Part shown: piece by piece, positions 1-8,895 of the stretch
Layout of the letters: every line of letters starts with the position of its first letter
Position numbering within the stretch: the first letter of the stretch is position 1
The notes under the pieces: generated by a model
Databases searched by the model: none
The model's input: the letters and a program-made list of their open reading frames with translations, nothing else
Told to the model about the DNA's origin: nothing
Position numbers and translations under genes: made by a program
Assembly (NCBI GenBank): GCA_036960605.1
Contig: JBALXI010000002.1
Span: 186,001-250,000, forward strand
Length of the DNA: 64,000 nt
Source of the DNA: Oleispira sp036960605
GTDB taxonomy: Bacteria > Pseudomonadota > Gammaproteobacteria > Pseudomonadales > Oceanobacteraceae
Direction: 5' to 3'

Positions 1-91
1 TGCTATCAGGTTGCTATTGGTTTATAAATAAACAGAGGTTCTATTTAACGGTTTTCATTTAAAACACACTGTTTCATTAATAGAGATTGCG

Positions 92-820
92 CTAGAAATC
101 CCCCCAAAGGTACTGAAATAAACTCAATGCCGCGAGGGCTGCGGTTTCAGTCCGCAATATTCTAGGGCCTAAGGTTAAGCCGGTAAAATCTTGCTGGATG
201 CAGAGTTCAACTTCCTCATCCGTGATGCCACCTTCAGGGCCAACGAGTAAGGCAACGGAAGCAGGAGCTTTGATTTCTGATAAGGGCTTTTGATCGCGCG
301 TATGTAAAACCAGCTTAGTCTCGGCTGTTACGGATTTTGCCCAGTCGTGATAATTCATCGCTGGGTGGATGGTCGGAATAACGTTTCTGCCACTTTGCTC
401 ACAGGCAGAGATGGCAATTTTTTTCCAATGCTCCATTTTCTTTTCTAAACGCTCGCCTTTAAGGCGGACGTCACAGCGTTCACTCCATAACGGCGTTATG
501 TCAGTAATGCCCAGTTCAGTCGCTTTTTGTATGGTGAAATCCATACGGTCGCCTTTTGAGACGACCTGGCCTAGATGAAGGGGGAAGCTAACTTTTGCTT
601 CTGTCGATAACACCGTACTGATTTCAACTTGAGCATTTTTTTTATTCGCGACAGTAATATGTGCAAGGTATTCACAGCCATCACCGTTAAACAAACGCAG
701 TTCGCCACCTTCATTTAATCTTAATACTTTAATGAGGTGAGTACTGGCTTGAGAATCAAGATCTAGCCTGCTATTGAGGGCTAGATCTTCTGGAGTATAA
801 ATGCGTGGTCGAGTAGCCAT
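92..820 (-). CDS. rsmE: 16S rRNA (uracil(1498)-N(3))-methyltransferase RsmE
   Basis: Predicted SPOUT-class enzyme that methylates N3 of U1498 in 16S rRNA of the assembled small subunit, in the cytoplasm. The 242 residues match the usual family length. Visible family signatures are an N-terminal PUA-like segment (residues ~1-70, with HLIKVLRLNEGGELRLFNGDG), the KGDRMDFTIQKATELGI block, and the C-terminal SAM-knot motifs LLVGPEGGITDEEV and LGPRILRTETAALAALSL. It lies 50 bp downstream of ctaB on the same strand, so it may be read through from the oxidase operon or have its own promoter. The 91 bases beyond its stop hold no gene I can see. Confidence 0.96.
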   Translation of the reverse strand: MATRPRIYTPEDLALNSRLDLDSQASTHLIKVLRLNEGGELRLFNGDGCEYLAHITVANKKNAQVEISTVLSTEAKVSFPLHLGQVVSKGDRMDFTIQKATELGITDITPLWSERCDVRLKGERLEKKMEHWKKIAISACEQSGRNVIPTIHPAMNYHDWAKSVTAETKLVLHTRDQKPLSEIKAPASVALLVGPEGGITDEEVELCIQQDFTGLTLGPRILRTETAALAALSLFQYLWGDF

Positions 821-870
821 TGAGAGTCTTTATCAGCGATGATTGTAATGCGCTGATTATAAAACGCGGC

Positions 871-1788
871 TTATAAAGCAATCAAGCGATCGAGCATAAT
901 TAAAATAAAGATGAGTAATAAATACACAATAGAGTAGCGGAATGTCTGCTGCGCTCGTTTAGTGGTTTGCTCAATTAATAAGCGAATGGATAAGTAAATA
1001 AATACCCCGTTGCAGGCCATGCTACCGATCAGGTAGATCTCGTTACTAAAATGTAAAAGATACGGCAGTAAGGTGACTAGCGTGAGTAATAAGGTATAGA
1101 GCAACATCTGTAAGCTGGTGAATTCTTTCCCGTGGGTGACGCTGAGCATGGGTACTTTTGCTTTGGCGTATTCTTGTTGGCGGTAGTAAGCCAGTGCCCA
1201 GAAGTGAGGGGGGGTCCAAGTGAAAATGATTAATACTAATACCCAGCCCAGCGGATGAGTTTCTCCGGTCATGGCGACCCAGCCTAATAACGGTGGCATA
1301 GCCCCCGCTAGTCCACCAATGGTGATGTTTTGTGGGGTTAGAGGTTTTAACCAATGGCTATAAATTAAGGCGTAGCCGACCATCGCAGCCAGAGATAAAA
1401 CAGCGGTTAATGGATTAACCCAGAAAAATAACAAACTGAAGCCTAGGATTAGGATTAGGCTGGCAAAGCTATAAACCTGACGTAGGGATAATTTATTGTT
1501 CACCAGTGGGCGATGGCGTGTACGGGCCATCAGTTTATCTCTTTGTTGATCTATACCGTGATTAAAGGCTGCGCCCGATGCCGAGACCAGAGCGATACCG
1601 ATTAAGGCGAGGGAGAGCAATTGCAGATCCGGCCTCATATCGGTTGCCAAGCAAGCACCCACGAACGCGGTGACTAGCATCAATAAAATAACGTTGATTT
1701 TACACAATGCTAGATAGTCTTTAATGCTGCGTTTATGGGTCGCGGCTGTTTTTGTTATTCTTTTTGTAATAGGTAAGGTATTAATCAT
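871..1788 (-). CDS. ctaB: Protoheme IX farnesyltransferase (heme O synthase)
   Basis: UbiA-family membrane prenyltransferase that adds a farnesyl group to heme b to make heme O, the precursor of heme A for the oxidase encoded upstream. The 305 residues hold about nine hydrophobic helices. The first Asp-rich prenyl-diphosphate site is seen as AAFNHGIDQQRDKLMARTRHRPL (N-x3-D-x3-D), and the typical TPPHFWALAYYR motif follows at about residue 195. The start overlaps the end of ctaA by 8 bp, which indicates translational coupling. In this family a C-terminal Sco copper chaperone gene often follows; here rsmE follows instead. Confidence 0.96.
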   Translation of the reverse strand: MINTLPITKRITKTAATHKRSIKDYLALCKINVILLMLVTAFVGACLATDMRPDLQLLSLALIGIALVSASGAAFNHGIDQQRDKLMARTRHRPLVNNKLSLRQVYSFASLILILGFSLLFFWVNPLTAVLSLAAMVGYALIYSHWLKPLTPQNITIGGLAGAMPPLLGWVAMTGETHPLGWVLVLIIFTWTPPHFWALAYYRQQEYAKAKVPMLSVTHGKEFTSLQMLLYTLLLTLVTLLPYLLHFSNEIYLIGSMACNGVFIYLSIRLLIEQTTKRAQQTFRYSIVYLLLIFILIMLDRLIAL

Positions 1789-2785
1789 TACGCACCTCGG
1801 CTTTTAATAGAGAGAAATAGACGGTCCATAAGCACAGCCAAAAAAAGGCAGCGCCGGTATTGTGTAATAGGGCTAGCGATAGGGGTAACAAGAGAAATAC
1901 ATTACCAATTCCGATCATTACTTGAAGTAAGAGGGGGACTAGGACGAAGCCTATGAGTTTTTTATGTGGGCTGTTATACATTCGATAGCACAGTAACAAG
2001 GCAAACAGAACTAATAAACAGGCGGTAAAGCGATGCATAATTTGAATGGCCATGCGGTCAGCCATCGGCAAGAGGCCGCCGAGGTATTGCTGGGCATCAA
2101 CCATAGGCGCATGGAAAGGACCGTGAACCGTTTCTGGCCACCATTGGCTCTGACATTGCGGCAGGTCTGGGCATGCGAGGCCGGCATAGTGTGAACTGGT
2201 CCAGCCGCCTAATCCCATTTGTAGTATCGTAATCAATATGACCGCGAGCAAGGGGTAGCGAATGAGAGGTGGGATATTTTTTAGGTGATAAGAATTTAGG
2301 CTTTTATTGGGTTGTCTAATCAGCTGATATTGCCAGAAAATAATGGCCAACATCATCATGCCAGCCAATAAATGTAAGGTGACGACGGGAGGCCATATTC
2401 TTAATGTGACCGTCAGCATGCCAAAAATACCTTGTAATATGACCCAGCCGAGGGCGATATAAGAAATGCTGCGCAGGGTTTTGAAGTCGCTGTTGAGGCT
2501 AACCCAGAGGGCAAAGAGTAATAAACTTAAGCCGAGCGTCGAGGCTGCAAAACGGTGAATCATTTCTGACCAAGCTTTAATTTGCTCGACCGGGAATAAT
2601 GGGTGCGCAGCATTAGCCAGTTCAATTTGTTCACTGCTTTGCGGCGGTGTTATTTGGCCATAACAGCCTGGCCAGTCTGGGCAACCTAACCCCGCATCTA
2701 ATAAACGCGTGAGTGCGCCTAAGGTAATCACGATTAATGTGATTAACAGATTTAATCGTGCCCAGTTTAAGAGTTTATTATCCAT
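1781..2785 (-). CDS. ctaA: Heme A synthase CtaA/Cox15
   Basis: Integral membrane monooxygenase that oxidises the C8 methyl group of heme O to a formyl group, giving heme A. The 334 residues include about eight membrane helices and the conserved signatures GALTRLLDAGLGCPDWPGCYG (N-terminal Cys pair), EMIHRFAAS, LQMGLGGWTSSHYAGLACPDLPQC (second Cys pair) and IQIMHRFTA, which supply the heme-ligating histidines of both four-helix halves. It is in one transcription unit with ctaB (8 bp overlap) and the upstream assembly genes. Confidence 0.96.
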   Translation of the reverse strand: MDNKLLNWARLNLLITLIVITLGALTRLLDAGLGCPDWPGCYGQITPPQSSEQIELANAAHPLFPVEQIKAWSEMIHRFAASTLGLSLLLFALWVSLNSDFKTLRSISYIALGWVILQGIFGMLTVTLRIWPPVVTLHLLAGMMMLAIIFWQYQLIRQPNKSLNSYHLKNIPPLIRYPLLAVILITILQMGLGGWTSSHYAGLACPDLPQCQSQWWPETVHGPFHAPMVDAQQYLGGLLPMADRMAIQIMHRFTACLLVLFALLLCYRMYNSPHKKLIGFVLVPLLLQVMIGIGNVFLLLPLSLALLHNTGAAFFWLCLWTVYFSLLKAEVRND

Positions 2786-2814
2786 ATTAACTCCAGTTCC
2801 TTAAAGAAAAACGA

Positions 2815-3297
2815 TTAGTTATTGCTACGCAGTAAGTGACTAAGATCTTTGAATAGTGGTTTTCCTACTTGATCGTTACGATACGCGAGTAGCAGTTGTC
2901 CCTTTGGTGTCGCGATGTAAACGGTATTGTCACTCGCGAGCAGTTTAGAATCGAGGGTTGTTGAAAGTACATTAACGAGATCAGAGCGTTTTCCTAAAGC
3001 CGTTTTAATTTTATTGAGTTTATTAGAAATCGTTTCGTAGTTTTTATGGGCGGGGGAAATAACCAGTTGCCATTGCGGTGAATTATTTTTCACCAGACTG
3101 TTTATTAGCGAACTTTTTGCTACCGGATTTGAAATCACAAGTTCTGCAGGGGGAAGATGAAATTCCGTGGTTAAAAATTCACCATATTGTTTTTGATCAA
3201 GCTGCTGCGAGAAATAGTCGGTGGTTAAAATCGCGGCGATTAAAAAAGGCGAGAATGTTGTGATAAGTATTAGTAATAAAACTTTATTATTTTTCAT
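2815..3297 (-). CDS. Small membrane-anchored protein of the oxidase cluster
   Basis: 160 residues with one N-terminal transmembrane anchor (residues ~5-26, LLLILITTFSPFLIAAILTT) and a soluble domain expected on the periplasmic side. The order SURF1 / this gene / ctaA is the one seen in pseudomonad-type cox clusters, where an uncharacterised protein of this size occupies the same position. The C-terminal stretch (VYIATPKGQLLLAYRNDQVGK) is reminiscent of thioredoxin/Sco-like folds, but no CxxC copper or redox motif is present. An assembly or scaffold role for cytochrome oxidase is inferred from position only. Confidence 0.8.
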   Translation of the reverse strand: MKNNKVLLLILITTFSPFLIAAILTTDYFSQQLDQKQYGEFLTTEFHLPPAELVISNPVAKSSLINSLVKNNSPQWQLVISPAHKNYETISNKLNKIKTALGKRSDLVNVLSTTLDSKLLASDNTVYIATPKGQLLLAYRNDQVGKPLFKDLSHLLRSNN

Positions 3298-3341
3298 TTT
3301 TATTCCTTTAAAATCTATTGTCCAATATTCTTTATTTCTGC

Positions 3342-4088
3342 TTATTTATCCACTTCTTTATCATTTATTTTTTCGAACGTATCTTCTTTTTCTTCCAGTC
3401 TGATCGCACTGAATATACCAACCATGATCGCCGCTATCGCGATTAATAGCCATTGCAGCGCATAACCAAGGTGTTTGTGTTTATTTAGATAAGGCGACGA
3501 TTGATAAATGTCTAGCAGCTTACCTTTGCCAGAAACCAGCTGCCAGTAACCGCGATCAACTTTATGCTTTGTCGCCAGCTCAAAGCGTTCAATATCGATG
3601 CTTTGAATACGCTTTGGCCATTGTTTATGTGTTGGGCTAGGCCAGTGGTCACTGGTCCAAACGACGGGTTTAATAATGGGTAGGTTAGATAGGGTTATAC
3701 TTTGCTGACCTGTTGGGATGGCTGGGCTGGGAATATCAGAGCGTAAAATAGGGGCTTGTAGCCAGCCGAGGTTGACCAGTAAATGATTTGCTGTACCTTC
3801 CGCTTTGAATAGCGCTAGGTGATAATAACCCACTTTTCCCTTATGCGTGCGGTTGTCCAGTAAGAAATTTTGTTGGCTCCAGTGCCCCGTTAAGAGGATC
3901 TGATTGTCTGCTTTTAGTTGTTGAGTATTGGCTTGCAGTTCTTGTTGACGGCTTGCTCCCGCTCTTTGCCACTGCCATACCGCTAATGCACTGCATAACA
4001 GAAAAATGCTGACAAAGGTTATGCTTTGAACTAATTCCAATTTTAGGTAATAGCGTCTACCGTAAAGAGAGAAATGTTTAATTCTCAT
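3342..4088 (-). CDS. SURF1 family cytochrome oxidase assembly protein
   Basis: SURF1/Shy1 proteins help insert heme A into subunit I. This one shows the expected two-TM topology: an N-terminal helix followed by AVWQWQRAGASRQQ (the family's WQ(L)xRA motif), a large periplasmic domain with GHWSQQNFLLDNRTHKGKVGY and HLLVNLGWLQAP, and a C-terminal helix preceded by NKHKHLGYALQW (family H-x2-YA-x2-W). I place the start at the internal ATG (MRIKHFSLYGRR), because the longer form would begin inside the opposed DUF2909 gene and adds a non-conserved MYSLDSA extension. No clear ribosome site is seen for either start. Confidence 0.92.
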   Translation of the reverse strand: MRIKHFSLYGRRYYLKLELVQSITFVSIFLLCSALAVWQWQRAGASRQQELQANTQQLKADNQILLTGHWSQQNFLLDNRTHKGKVGYYHLALFKAEGTANHLLVNLGWLQAPILRSDIPSPAIPTGQQSITLSNLPIIKPVVWTSDHWPSPTHKQWPKRIQSIDIERFELATKHKVDRGYWQLVSGKGKLLDIYQSSPYLNKHKHLGYALQWLLIAIAAIMVGIFSAIRLEEKEDTFEKINDKEVDK

Positions 4089-4099
4089 GGCGGAATCCA

Positions 4100-4324
4100 A
4101 TGAATACATTGATGGCTGGGCTGGTGGTTATGTTGATGTTACTCATTTTTATTAGCTTAGGGGTGGCATTAAAATACTTGATTTTTAAGCAGCCAATAGT
4201 CGCCGAGAAAGCGCAAATACTGGCTGCTGATAAAAAAGTAGTCACCTTTTTAACGTTGCGAATAACCTTTACTGCCATATTATTAATTCTCTGTTATTTC
4301 TATTTGTCATCTTTAAACGGTTAA
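4100..4324 (+). CDS. DUF2909 twin-transmembrane protein
   Basis: 74-residue protein made of two hydrophobic helices (residues ~5-28 and ~50-70) with a short charged loop (KQPIVAEKAQILAADKKV) between them, which fits the DUF2909 family of twin-membrane-span proteins found inside cox clusters. It is read opposite to every other gene of the oxidase operon. It starts 12 bp from the SURF1 start and ends 8 bp before the coxC stop. A GGCGG stretch 8 bases upstream of the ATG may act as ribosome site. Function unknown; a role with the oxidase is inferred from location. Confidence 0.75.
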   Translation: MNTLMAGLVVMLMLLIFISLGVALKYLIFKQPIVAEKAQILAADKKVVTFLTLRITFTAILLILCYFYLSSLNG

Positions 4325-4332
4325 AGAACTGA

Positions 4333-5235
4333 TTAAAGTACATAGACAAATAGGAATAAAAACAACCACACAACATCGACAAAATGCCAGTACCAAGCAG
4401 CCGCTTCAAACGCGAATAAATGATCAGAATCTGGGTTTTCGATATGGCTGGTGACATCAACTTTGTCAAAATGACCTTTCATCATTCGCACCAGCATGAC
4501 TAATATCATAATGCTGCCTATGGTGACGTGTGCGCCATGAAATCCTGTGAGCATAAAGAACGTAGAACCATAGATACCTGCATTTAAGGTTAACCCTAAG
4601 TCGTTATAAGCATGTACGTATTCGTAGACTTGAACACACAGAAAACTAATACCCAATACCAGTGTTAACGCGAGCCAGAATTTAGCCGCTGCCATCTTCT
4701 CGGCTTTTAATTTGTGGTGGCTAATGGTGATAAAAATACTCGACGTCACCAGTAAAATCGTATTCATGAAAGGCAGTTTCCAAGCATCAATAACGCCGCT
4801 GGGAGCTGGGTATTTTTCGGGATCTGGCGTATTCAATAATGGCCAAGTTGCGCTGAACTCCGGCCATAATAAGGCCGAGCTGCCTTTAGCGCCGTCACCA
4901 TCTAGCCAAGGAATCGCCAATGTTCTTACATAAAATAAAGCCCCGAAGAAGGCCGCGAAAAACATAAACTCGGAAAAGATAAACCACAGCATACCAATAC
5001 GAAAACTGCGGTTCAGTTGGTCGCTGTATAGGCCTTGCTGGCTTTCTTCGACAACGGTTTGGAACCAGCCAAACAACATGTATGCCATTAGGCAAGACGA
5101 TAGGATGAAAAGCACGGCGGAAGCATCACTGCCGGTAATCATCAAGGCCGTTGATAGCACCATTGAGAAAACAGCAACAGCCCCTATGATGGGCCATTTA
5201 CTTTGTGCGGGGACATAATAGTTATCAACGGACAT
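4333..5235 (-). CDS. coxC: Cytochrome c oxidase subunit III
   Basis: Core membrane subunit of the aa3-type oxidase. Family motifs include MLWFIFSEFMFFAAFFGALFYVR, TSSIFITISHHKLK, FFMLTGFHGAHVTIG and the C-terminal AAWYWHFVDVVWLFLFLFVY. About seven helices are apparent. I choose the ATG at the MSVDNYYVPAQ start, because an AGGAG lies 8 bases upstream; the longer upstream reading lacks a ribosome site. With this start the gene overlaps the end of ctaG by 11 bp. The protein is about 300 residues, close to bacterial subunit III of the seven-helix type. Confidence 0.97.
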   Translation of the reverse strand: MSVDNYYVPAQSKWPIIGAVAVFSMVLSTALMITGSDASAVLFILSSCLMAYMLFGWFQTVVEESQQGLYSDQLNRSFRIGMLWFIFSEFMFFAAFFGALFYVRTLAIPWLDGDGAKGSSALLWPEFSATWPLLNTPDPEKYPAPSGVIDAWKLPFMNTILLVTSSIFITISHHKLKAEKMAAAKFWLALTLVLGISFLCVQVYEYVHAYNDLGLTLNAGIYGSTFFMLTGFHGAHVTIGSIMILVMLVRMMKGHFDKVDVTSHIENPDSDHLFAFEAAAWYWHFVDVVWLFLFLFVYVL

Positions 5236-5824
5236 GGGCCGTACTCCTGTATGGGGTAGCGTAAATTCGATAGGCGAGGGTAAGTTTCTTATAGTCTTTC
5301 GGGGTATCATTTCTCAGCTGAAAGACCACTGGCATTTCAACTTTTTCACCGGCTTGAAGTATTTGTTTTTGAAAACAAAAGCATTCAGTTTTAATCAAAT
5401 ATTCAGCCGCAAGTCCTGGGCTAATACTCGGGATAGAGGTAAATTCCATCACTGCATTAGTGGGGTTGTGCAGGGTGAAATGGGTTTTATATTGCTGCCC
5501 TGTCATAACTTCAAGTTGTGAGGCAGCGGGCTGGAAATTCCAAACGTCTTGCTGATCACTGGCTGAGGTGAATTGCAAAATAACTTTATGCGATATGATC
5601 CCTTGTTGAGAGGATAATAACGTATCGGACTGTATTGAGCTCTGGGTATCGATGATTGAGGGTGAAAGATCAAACTTGCCATTTAGCCCAGTAATCTCAC
5701 AAAAGACATCGTAGAGTGGGATTAATAAAAAGCCAAAGCCAAACATCAGACAAGGAAAAAGGACCAGCTTAATTAATAAGCGTGACTCTGGACTTTTTCT
5801 TTGTGCTAGCGGCTCAGCATTCAT
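5225..5824 (-). CDS. ctaG: Cytochrome c oxidase assembly protein CtaG/Cox11
   Basis: Periplasm-facing copper chaperone that delivers CuB to subunit I. The 199-residue protein has one N-terminal transmembrane helix (residues ~18-38) ending in PLYDVFCEITGLNGK, then an immunoglobulin-like domain carrying the copper motif ECFCFQKQ at about residue 150. Both are hallmarks of Cox11. It lies 32 bp downstream of coxA and overlaps coxC, so it is co-transcribed with the enzyme it matures. Confidence 0.96.
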   Translation of the reverse strand: MNAEPLAQRKSPESRLLIKLVLFPCLMFGFGFLLIPLYDVFCEITGLNGKFDLSPSIIDTQSSIQSDTLLSSQQGIISHKVILQFTSASDQQDVWNFQPAASQLEVMTGQQYKTHFTLHNPTNAVMEFTSIPSISPGLAAEYLIKTECFCFQKQILQAGEKVEMPVVFQLRNDTPKDYKKLTLAYRIYATPYRSTAHVR

Positions 5825-5856
5825 TTTTATTCAACCTATTTTATGGGTGGCCAGTT

Positions 5857-7458
5857 TTAATTATGGCCAGTTGGCGAGCGCAGATTGTCTAAGTTCGGTG
5901 GTGTCTGAAAAGTATGATAGGGCGCGGGAGAATCTACCGTCCATTCTAATCCTTCAGCACCTTCCCAAACCTGTGGAGAAGCAGGGCAGCCGCGCTGACG
6001 CATACATTGAATAATGTTATAGACAAATATCAGCTGGCTTAGGCCAAATAAGAACGCGCCGATCGATGCCACCATATTAAAATCGGCAAACTGTAAGGCG
6101 TAATCTGGAATGCGACGAGGCATGCCCGCTAAGCCAATAAAGTGCATGGGGAAGAAGGTAAGGTTTACGCCGATAAAGGATAACCAGAAGTGGAATTTCC
6201 CCATTGATTCGTTGTACATAACGCCGGTCCATTTGGGAATCCAAAAGTAGACGCCGGCGATAATAGAAAACAATGCCCCGGGAACCAATACATAATGGAA
6301 GTGAGCAACCACAAAATAGGTATCGTGATATTGAAAGTCGGCGGGGGCGATGGCAAGCATCAATCCAGATAACCCTCCGATAGTAAATAATACGACGAAG
6401 GCGATGGAAAAGAGCATCGGTGTTTCAAATGTCATGCTGCCACGGAACATCGTTGCCACCCAGTTGAATACTTTTACTCCCGTCGGCACCGCAATCAACA
6501 TGGTCGAATACATAAAGAATAATTCGCCGACTAAGGGCATGCCCACGGTGAACATGTGATGCGCCCAAACAATGAACGATAGAAAGGCAATGGAACTGGT
6601 GGCGATCACCATAGAGTGATATCCAAACAGAGGCTTGCGGGCGAAGGTGGGAATGATGTGCGAGACGATGCCAAAAGCGGGCAAAATCATTATGTAAACT
6701 TCAGGATGACCAAAGAACCAAAATATATGTTGGAACATTACTGGGTCGCCACCGCCTGCGGCATCAAAGAACGAGGTGGCAAAATGAATGTCCATTAACA
6801 TCATCGTCACGACGCCCGCCAGTACCGGCATTACAGCAAGTAATAAAAAGGCGGTAATTAACCAGGTCCAAACAAACATCGGCATCTTCATATAATTCAT
6901 ACCGGGTGCACGCATGTTCATAATCGTGGCGATCACGTTCACCGCGCCCATCACTGAAGAAATCCCCATGATGTGTACAGAGAATATAAAGAAGGTGACG
7001 GAGGGTGGTGCATAGGTGGTAGAGAGTGGCGCATAAAATGTCCAGCCAAAGTTAGGCGCGCCACCTTCCATAAAGAGAGTTGATAACACCATGCCAAAGG
7101 CAAAAGGTAATAACCAAAAACTCCAGTTATTAATTCTTGGCAACGCCATGTCCGGTGCGCCGACCATCATTGGGATAAGCCAATTTGCCATGCCCACAAA
7201 CGCCGGCATTATGGCGCCAAAAACCATGATGATGCCGTGTAATGTGGTCATCTGATTAAAGAATTCAGGTTGCATTAATTGCAGACCTGGTTGGAATAAT
7301 TCACTGCGAATTAATAGCGCCATCGAGCCGCCGATTAATAGCATCACCAAGCTAAAGATAAGGTACATGCTGCCAATATCTTTATGGTTAGTGGTATATA
7401 ACCAGCGTCTAATACCGGTTGCGGGTGCTGAAGAATGCTCGCTCGTAATTGTTGTCAT
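5857..7458 (-). CDS. coxA: Cytochrome c oxidase subunit I (aa3 type)
   Basis: Catalytic heme-copper subunit, 533 residues with about twelve helices. The high-spin heme/CuB region is clear: WFFGHPEVYIMILPAFG (CuB His and the cross-linked Tyr), VWAHHMFTVGMP (two further CuB His) and DTYFVVAHFHYVL (heme a3 and heme a His ligands). The PEVY Glu marks the D-channel end, and the K-channel Lys is present in PTGVKVFNW, so this is an A-type oxidase. It has an AAGGA ribosome site and follows the coxB stop by 2 bp. Confidence 0.98.
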   Translation of the reverse strand: MTTITSEHSSAPATGIRRWLYTTNHKDIGSMYLIFSLVMLLIGGSMALLIRSELFQPGLQLMQPEFFNQMTTLHGIIMVFGAIMPAFVGMANWLIPMMVGAPDMALPRINNWSFWLLPFAFGMVLSTLFMEGGAPNFGWTFYAPLSTTYAPPSVTFFIFSVHIMGISSVMGAVNVIATIMNMRAPGMNYMKMPMFVWTWLITAFLLLAVMPVLAGVVTMMLMDIHFATSFFDAAGGGDPVMFQHIFWFFGHPEVYIMILPAFGIVSHIIPTFARKPLFGYHSMVIATSSIAFLSFIVWAHHMFTVGMPLVGELFFMYSTMLIAVPTGVKVFNWVATMFRGSMTFETPMLFSIAFVVLFTIGGLSGLMLAIAPADFQYHDTYFVVAHFHYVLVPGALFSIIAGVYFWIPKWTGVMYNESMGKFHFWLSFIGVNLTFFPMHFIGLAGMPRRIPDYALQFADFNMVASIGAFLFGLSQLIFVYNIIQCMRQRGCPASPQVWEGAEGLEWTVDSPAPYHTFQTPPNLDNLRSPTGHN

Positions 7459-7460
7459 AG

Positions 7461-8603
7461 CTACTGTCCTTGTGCTTGTTTGAAGCTGACAATTTCAGCG
7501 GGTTGAATGCTATCGCCTTTATCATTGCCCCAAGCGTTTCGCTCGTAAGTAATAATGGCGGCTAGCTCAGTCGGTGTTAGTTGTTCACCAAAGGCAGACA
7601 TGGCAGATCCAGCTTTGCCGTTAATTACAATATCGATATGTTTTTGCATGTCGCCCAAAGCAATGGCGCTGCCTTTGAGCGCGGGAAATACCGGAGGAAT
7701 GCCCGTGCCAGTTACTTGATGGCAGGCGGCGCAATTTTTATCGTAGCTCGTTTTACCTTGTGCCATTAACTCATCGAAACTGAGCTTGGAAACTTGGTTG
7801 GCACTTTTTTGAGCTTGTTGTTGTGTGATAAGCCAAGCTTGGTAATCTTCTTCACTCACCGCTTCGACCACTATGGGCATATAGCCATGACCTTGACCGC
7901 AAAGTTCGGCGCACTGACCGCGGTAAATACCAGGTACTTCTACCTTGGCCCAAGATTCGTTAATAAAACCGGGGATGGCATCTTTTTTAACCGCGAGTTC
8001 CGGTACCCACCAAGAGTGAATAACGTCTTGTGCGGTAAATAAGAAACGGATTTTTTTGTTGATAGGAATAATGAGGTGTTTATCGACTTCTAATAGATAG
8101 TTTTCAGATTTAGGCTCCAGGCCATGCATTTGATCTTGGGTGGTGGTGAGGGTAGAGAAAAAATCGACATCGGTATTTAGATATTCATAACGCCATTTCC
8201 ATTGATAGCCCGTGACCTTAATGTCGATATCTGAGGTTTCTGTATCGTACATCGCGACTAACGTTTTGGTGGCCGGTATCGCCATCGCCACCAAAATTAA
8301 TAAAGGAATTGTGGTCCAGATTATTTCGACGACGGTGCTTTCGTGGAAGGGTTTTGCTTCAGCGCCTAAGGATTTGCGGTGGCGGATAATGGAATACAAC
8401 ATGATGCCGAATACCACGACTGCAATGGCGACACAGATGTAGAAGATGGTCATGTGCAGGCCATGAATCTCACGACCAATTGCCGTGGCGCTTTCGGTCA
8501 TGTTAAGCCCCCATTCGGCATGACTAAAAGACGTAAAAGCCATTAATATTAATAGCCGAATAGAAAATCCATTCACCCTGAGATGACGTAATATCGATTC
8601 CAT
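7461..8603 (-). CDS. coxB: Cytochrome c oxidase subunit II with fused cytochrome c domain
   Basis: Electron-entry subunit, about 380 residues. An N-terminal signal/anchor precedes two membrane helices, and the cupredoxin domain holds the CuA ligands (HSWWVPELAV, then CAELCGQGHGYMPIVV with Cys-x3-Cys-x3-His-x2-Met). A C-terminal class I cytochrome c domain follows (CAACHQVTGTG, about residues 285-370), which makes this a caa3-type subunit. I choose the ATG at MESILRHLRV because a purine-rich AAAGGTG precedes it; the upstream extension has no ribosome site. It is the first gene of the oxidase operon, transcribed from the region divergent to the SnoaL-like gene. Confidence 0.96.
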   Translation of the reverse strand: MESILRHLRVNGFSIRLLILMAFTSFSHAEWGLNMTESATAIGREIHGLHMTIFYICVAIAVVVFGIMLYSIIRHRKSLGAEAKPFHESTVVEIIWTTIPLLILVAMAIPATKTLVAMYDTETSDIDIKVTGYQWKWRYEYLNTDVDFFSTLTTTQDQMHGLEPKSENYLLEVDKHLIIPINKKIRFLFTAQDVIHSWWVPELAVKKDAIPGFINESWAKVEVPGIYRGQCAELCGQGHGYMPIVVEAVSEEDYQAWLITQQQAQKSANQVSKLSFDELMAQGKTSYDKNCAACHQVTGTGIPPVFPALKGSAIALGDMQKHIDIVINGKAGSAMSAFGEQLTPTELAAIITYERNAWGNDKGDSIQPAEIVSFKQAQGQ

Positions 8604-8895
8604 GTCCTGCACCTTTTTTATAGCTATAGGCGTTATTAGACTGCTGACTGCCGACAAGCAGTTCTGCGATTTAAAGTAACTCTGCTTTAACTCTAGGAGT
8701 GAAATGGGAAAGGAGCGAAGAAATACAGCCTTTATTAGTCAATTAGTTATGCGACAGCAAATAAATAATGATATTTACCTACTAAATCTCATTGTTCTAT
8801 ATCCATATTATTAGGCTAATGGTAAAATTTACATGATATTACATCGAGTAATATGCATACGGAAAATAGATTACATATCATCTAAAGGATTAATG
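8604..8895. other. Divergent intergenic region between coxB and the SnoaL-like gene
   Basis: About 290 bases separating two divergent genes. It must hold the promoter for the oxidase operon (minus) and one for the plus-strand gene. The half nearest the plus gene is very AT-rich (positions ~8740-8830) and contains TTGTTC and GCTAAT spaced by 17 bases (8792-8820) as a weak promoter candidate. I found no coding ORF, FNR box or terminator here. Confidence 0.5.

Noticed and set aside
832..857. Inverted repeat ATCAGCG/CGCTGAT between rsmE and ctaB
   Set aside because: Seven-pair stem with a 12-base loop and no T-run on either strand; not convincing as a terminator.
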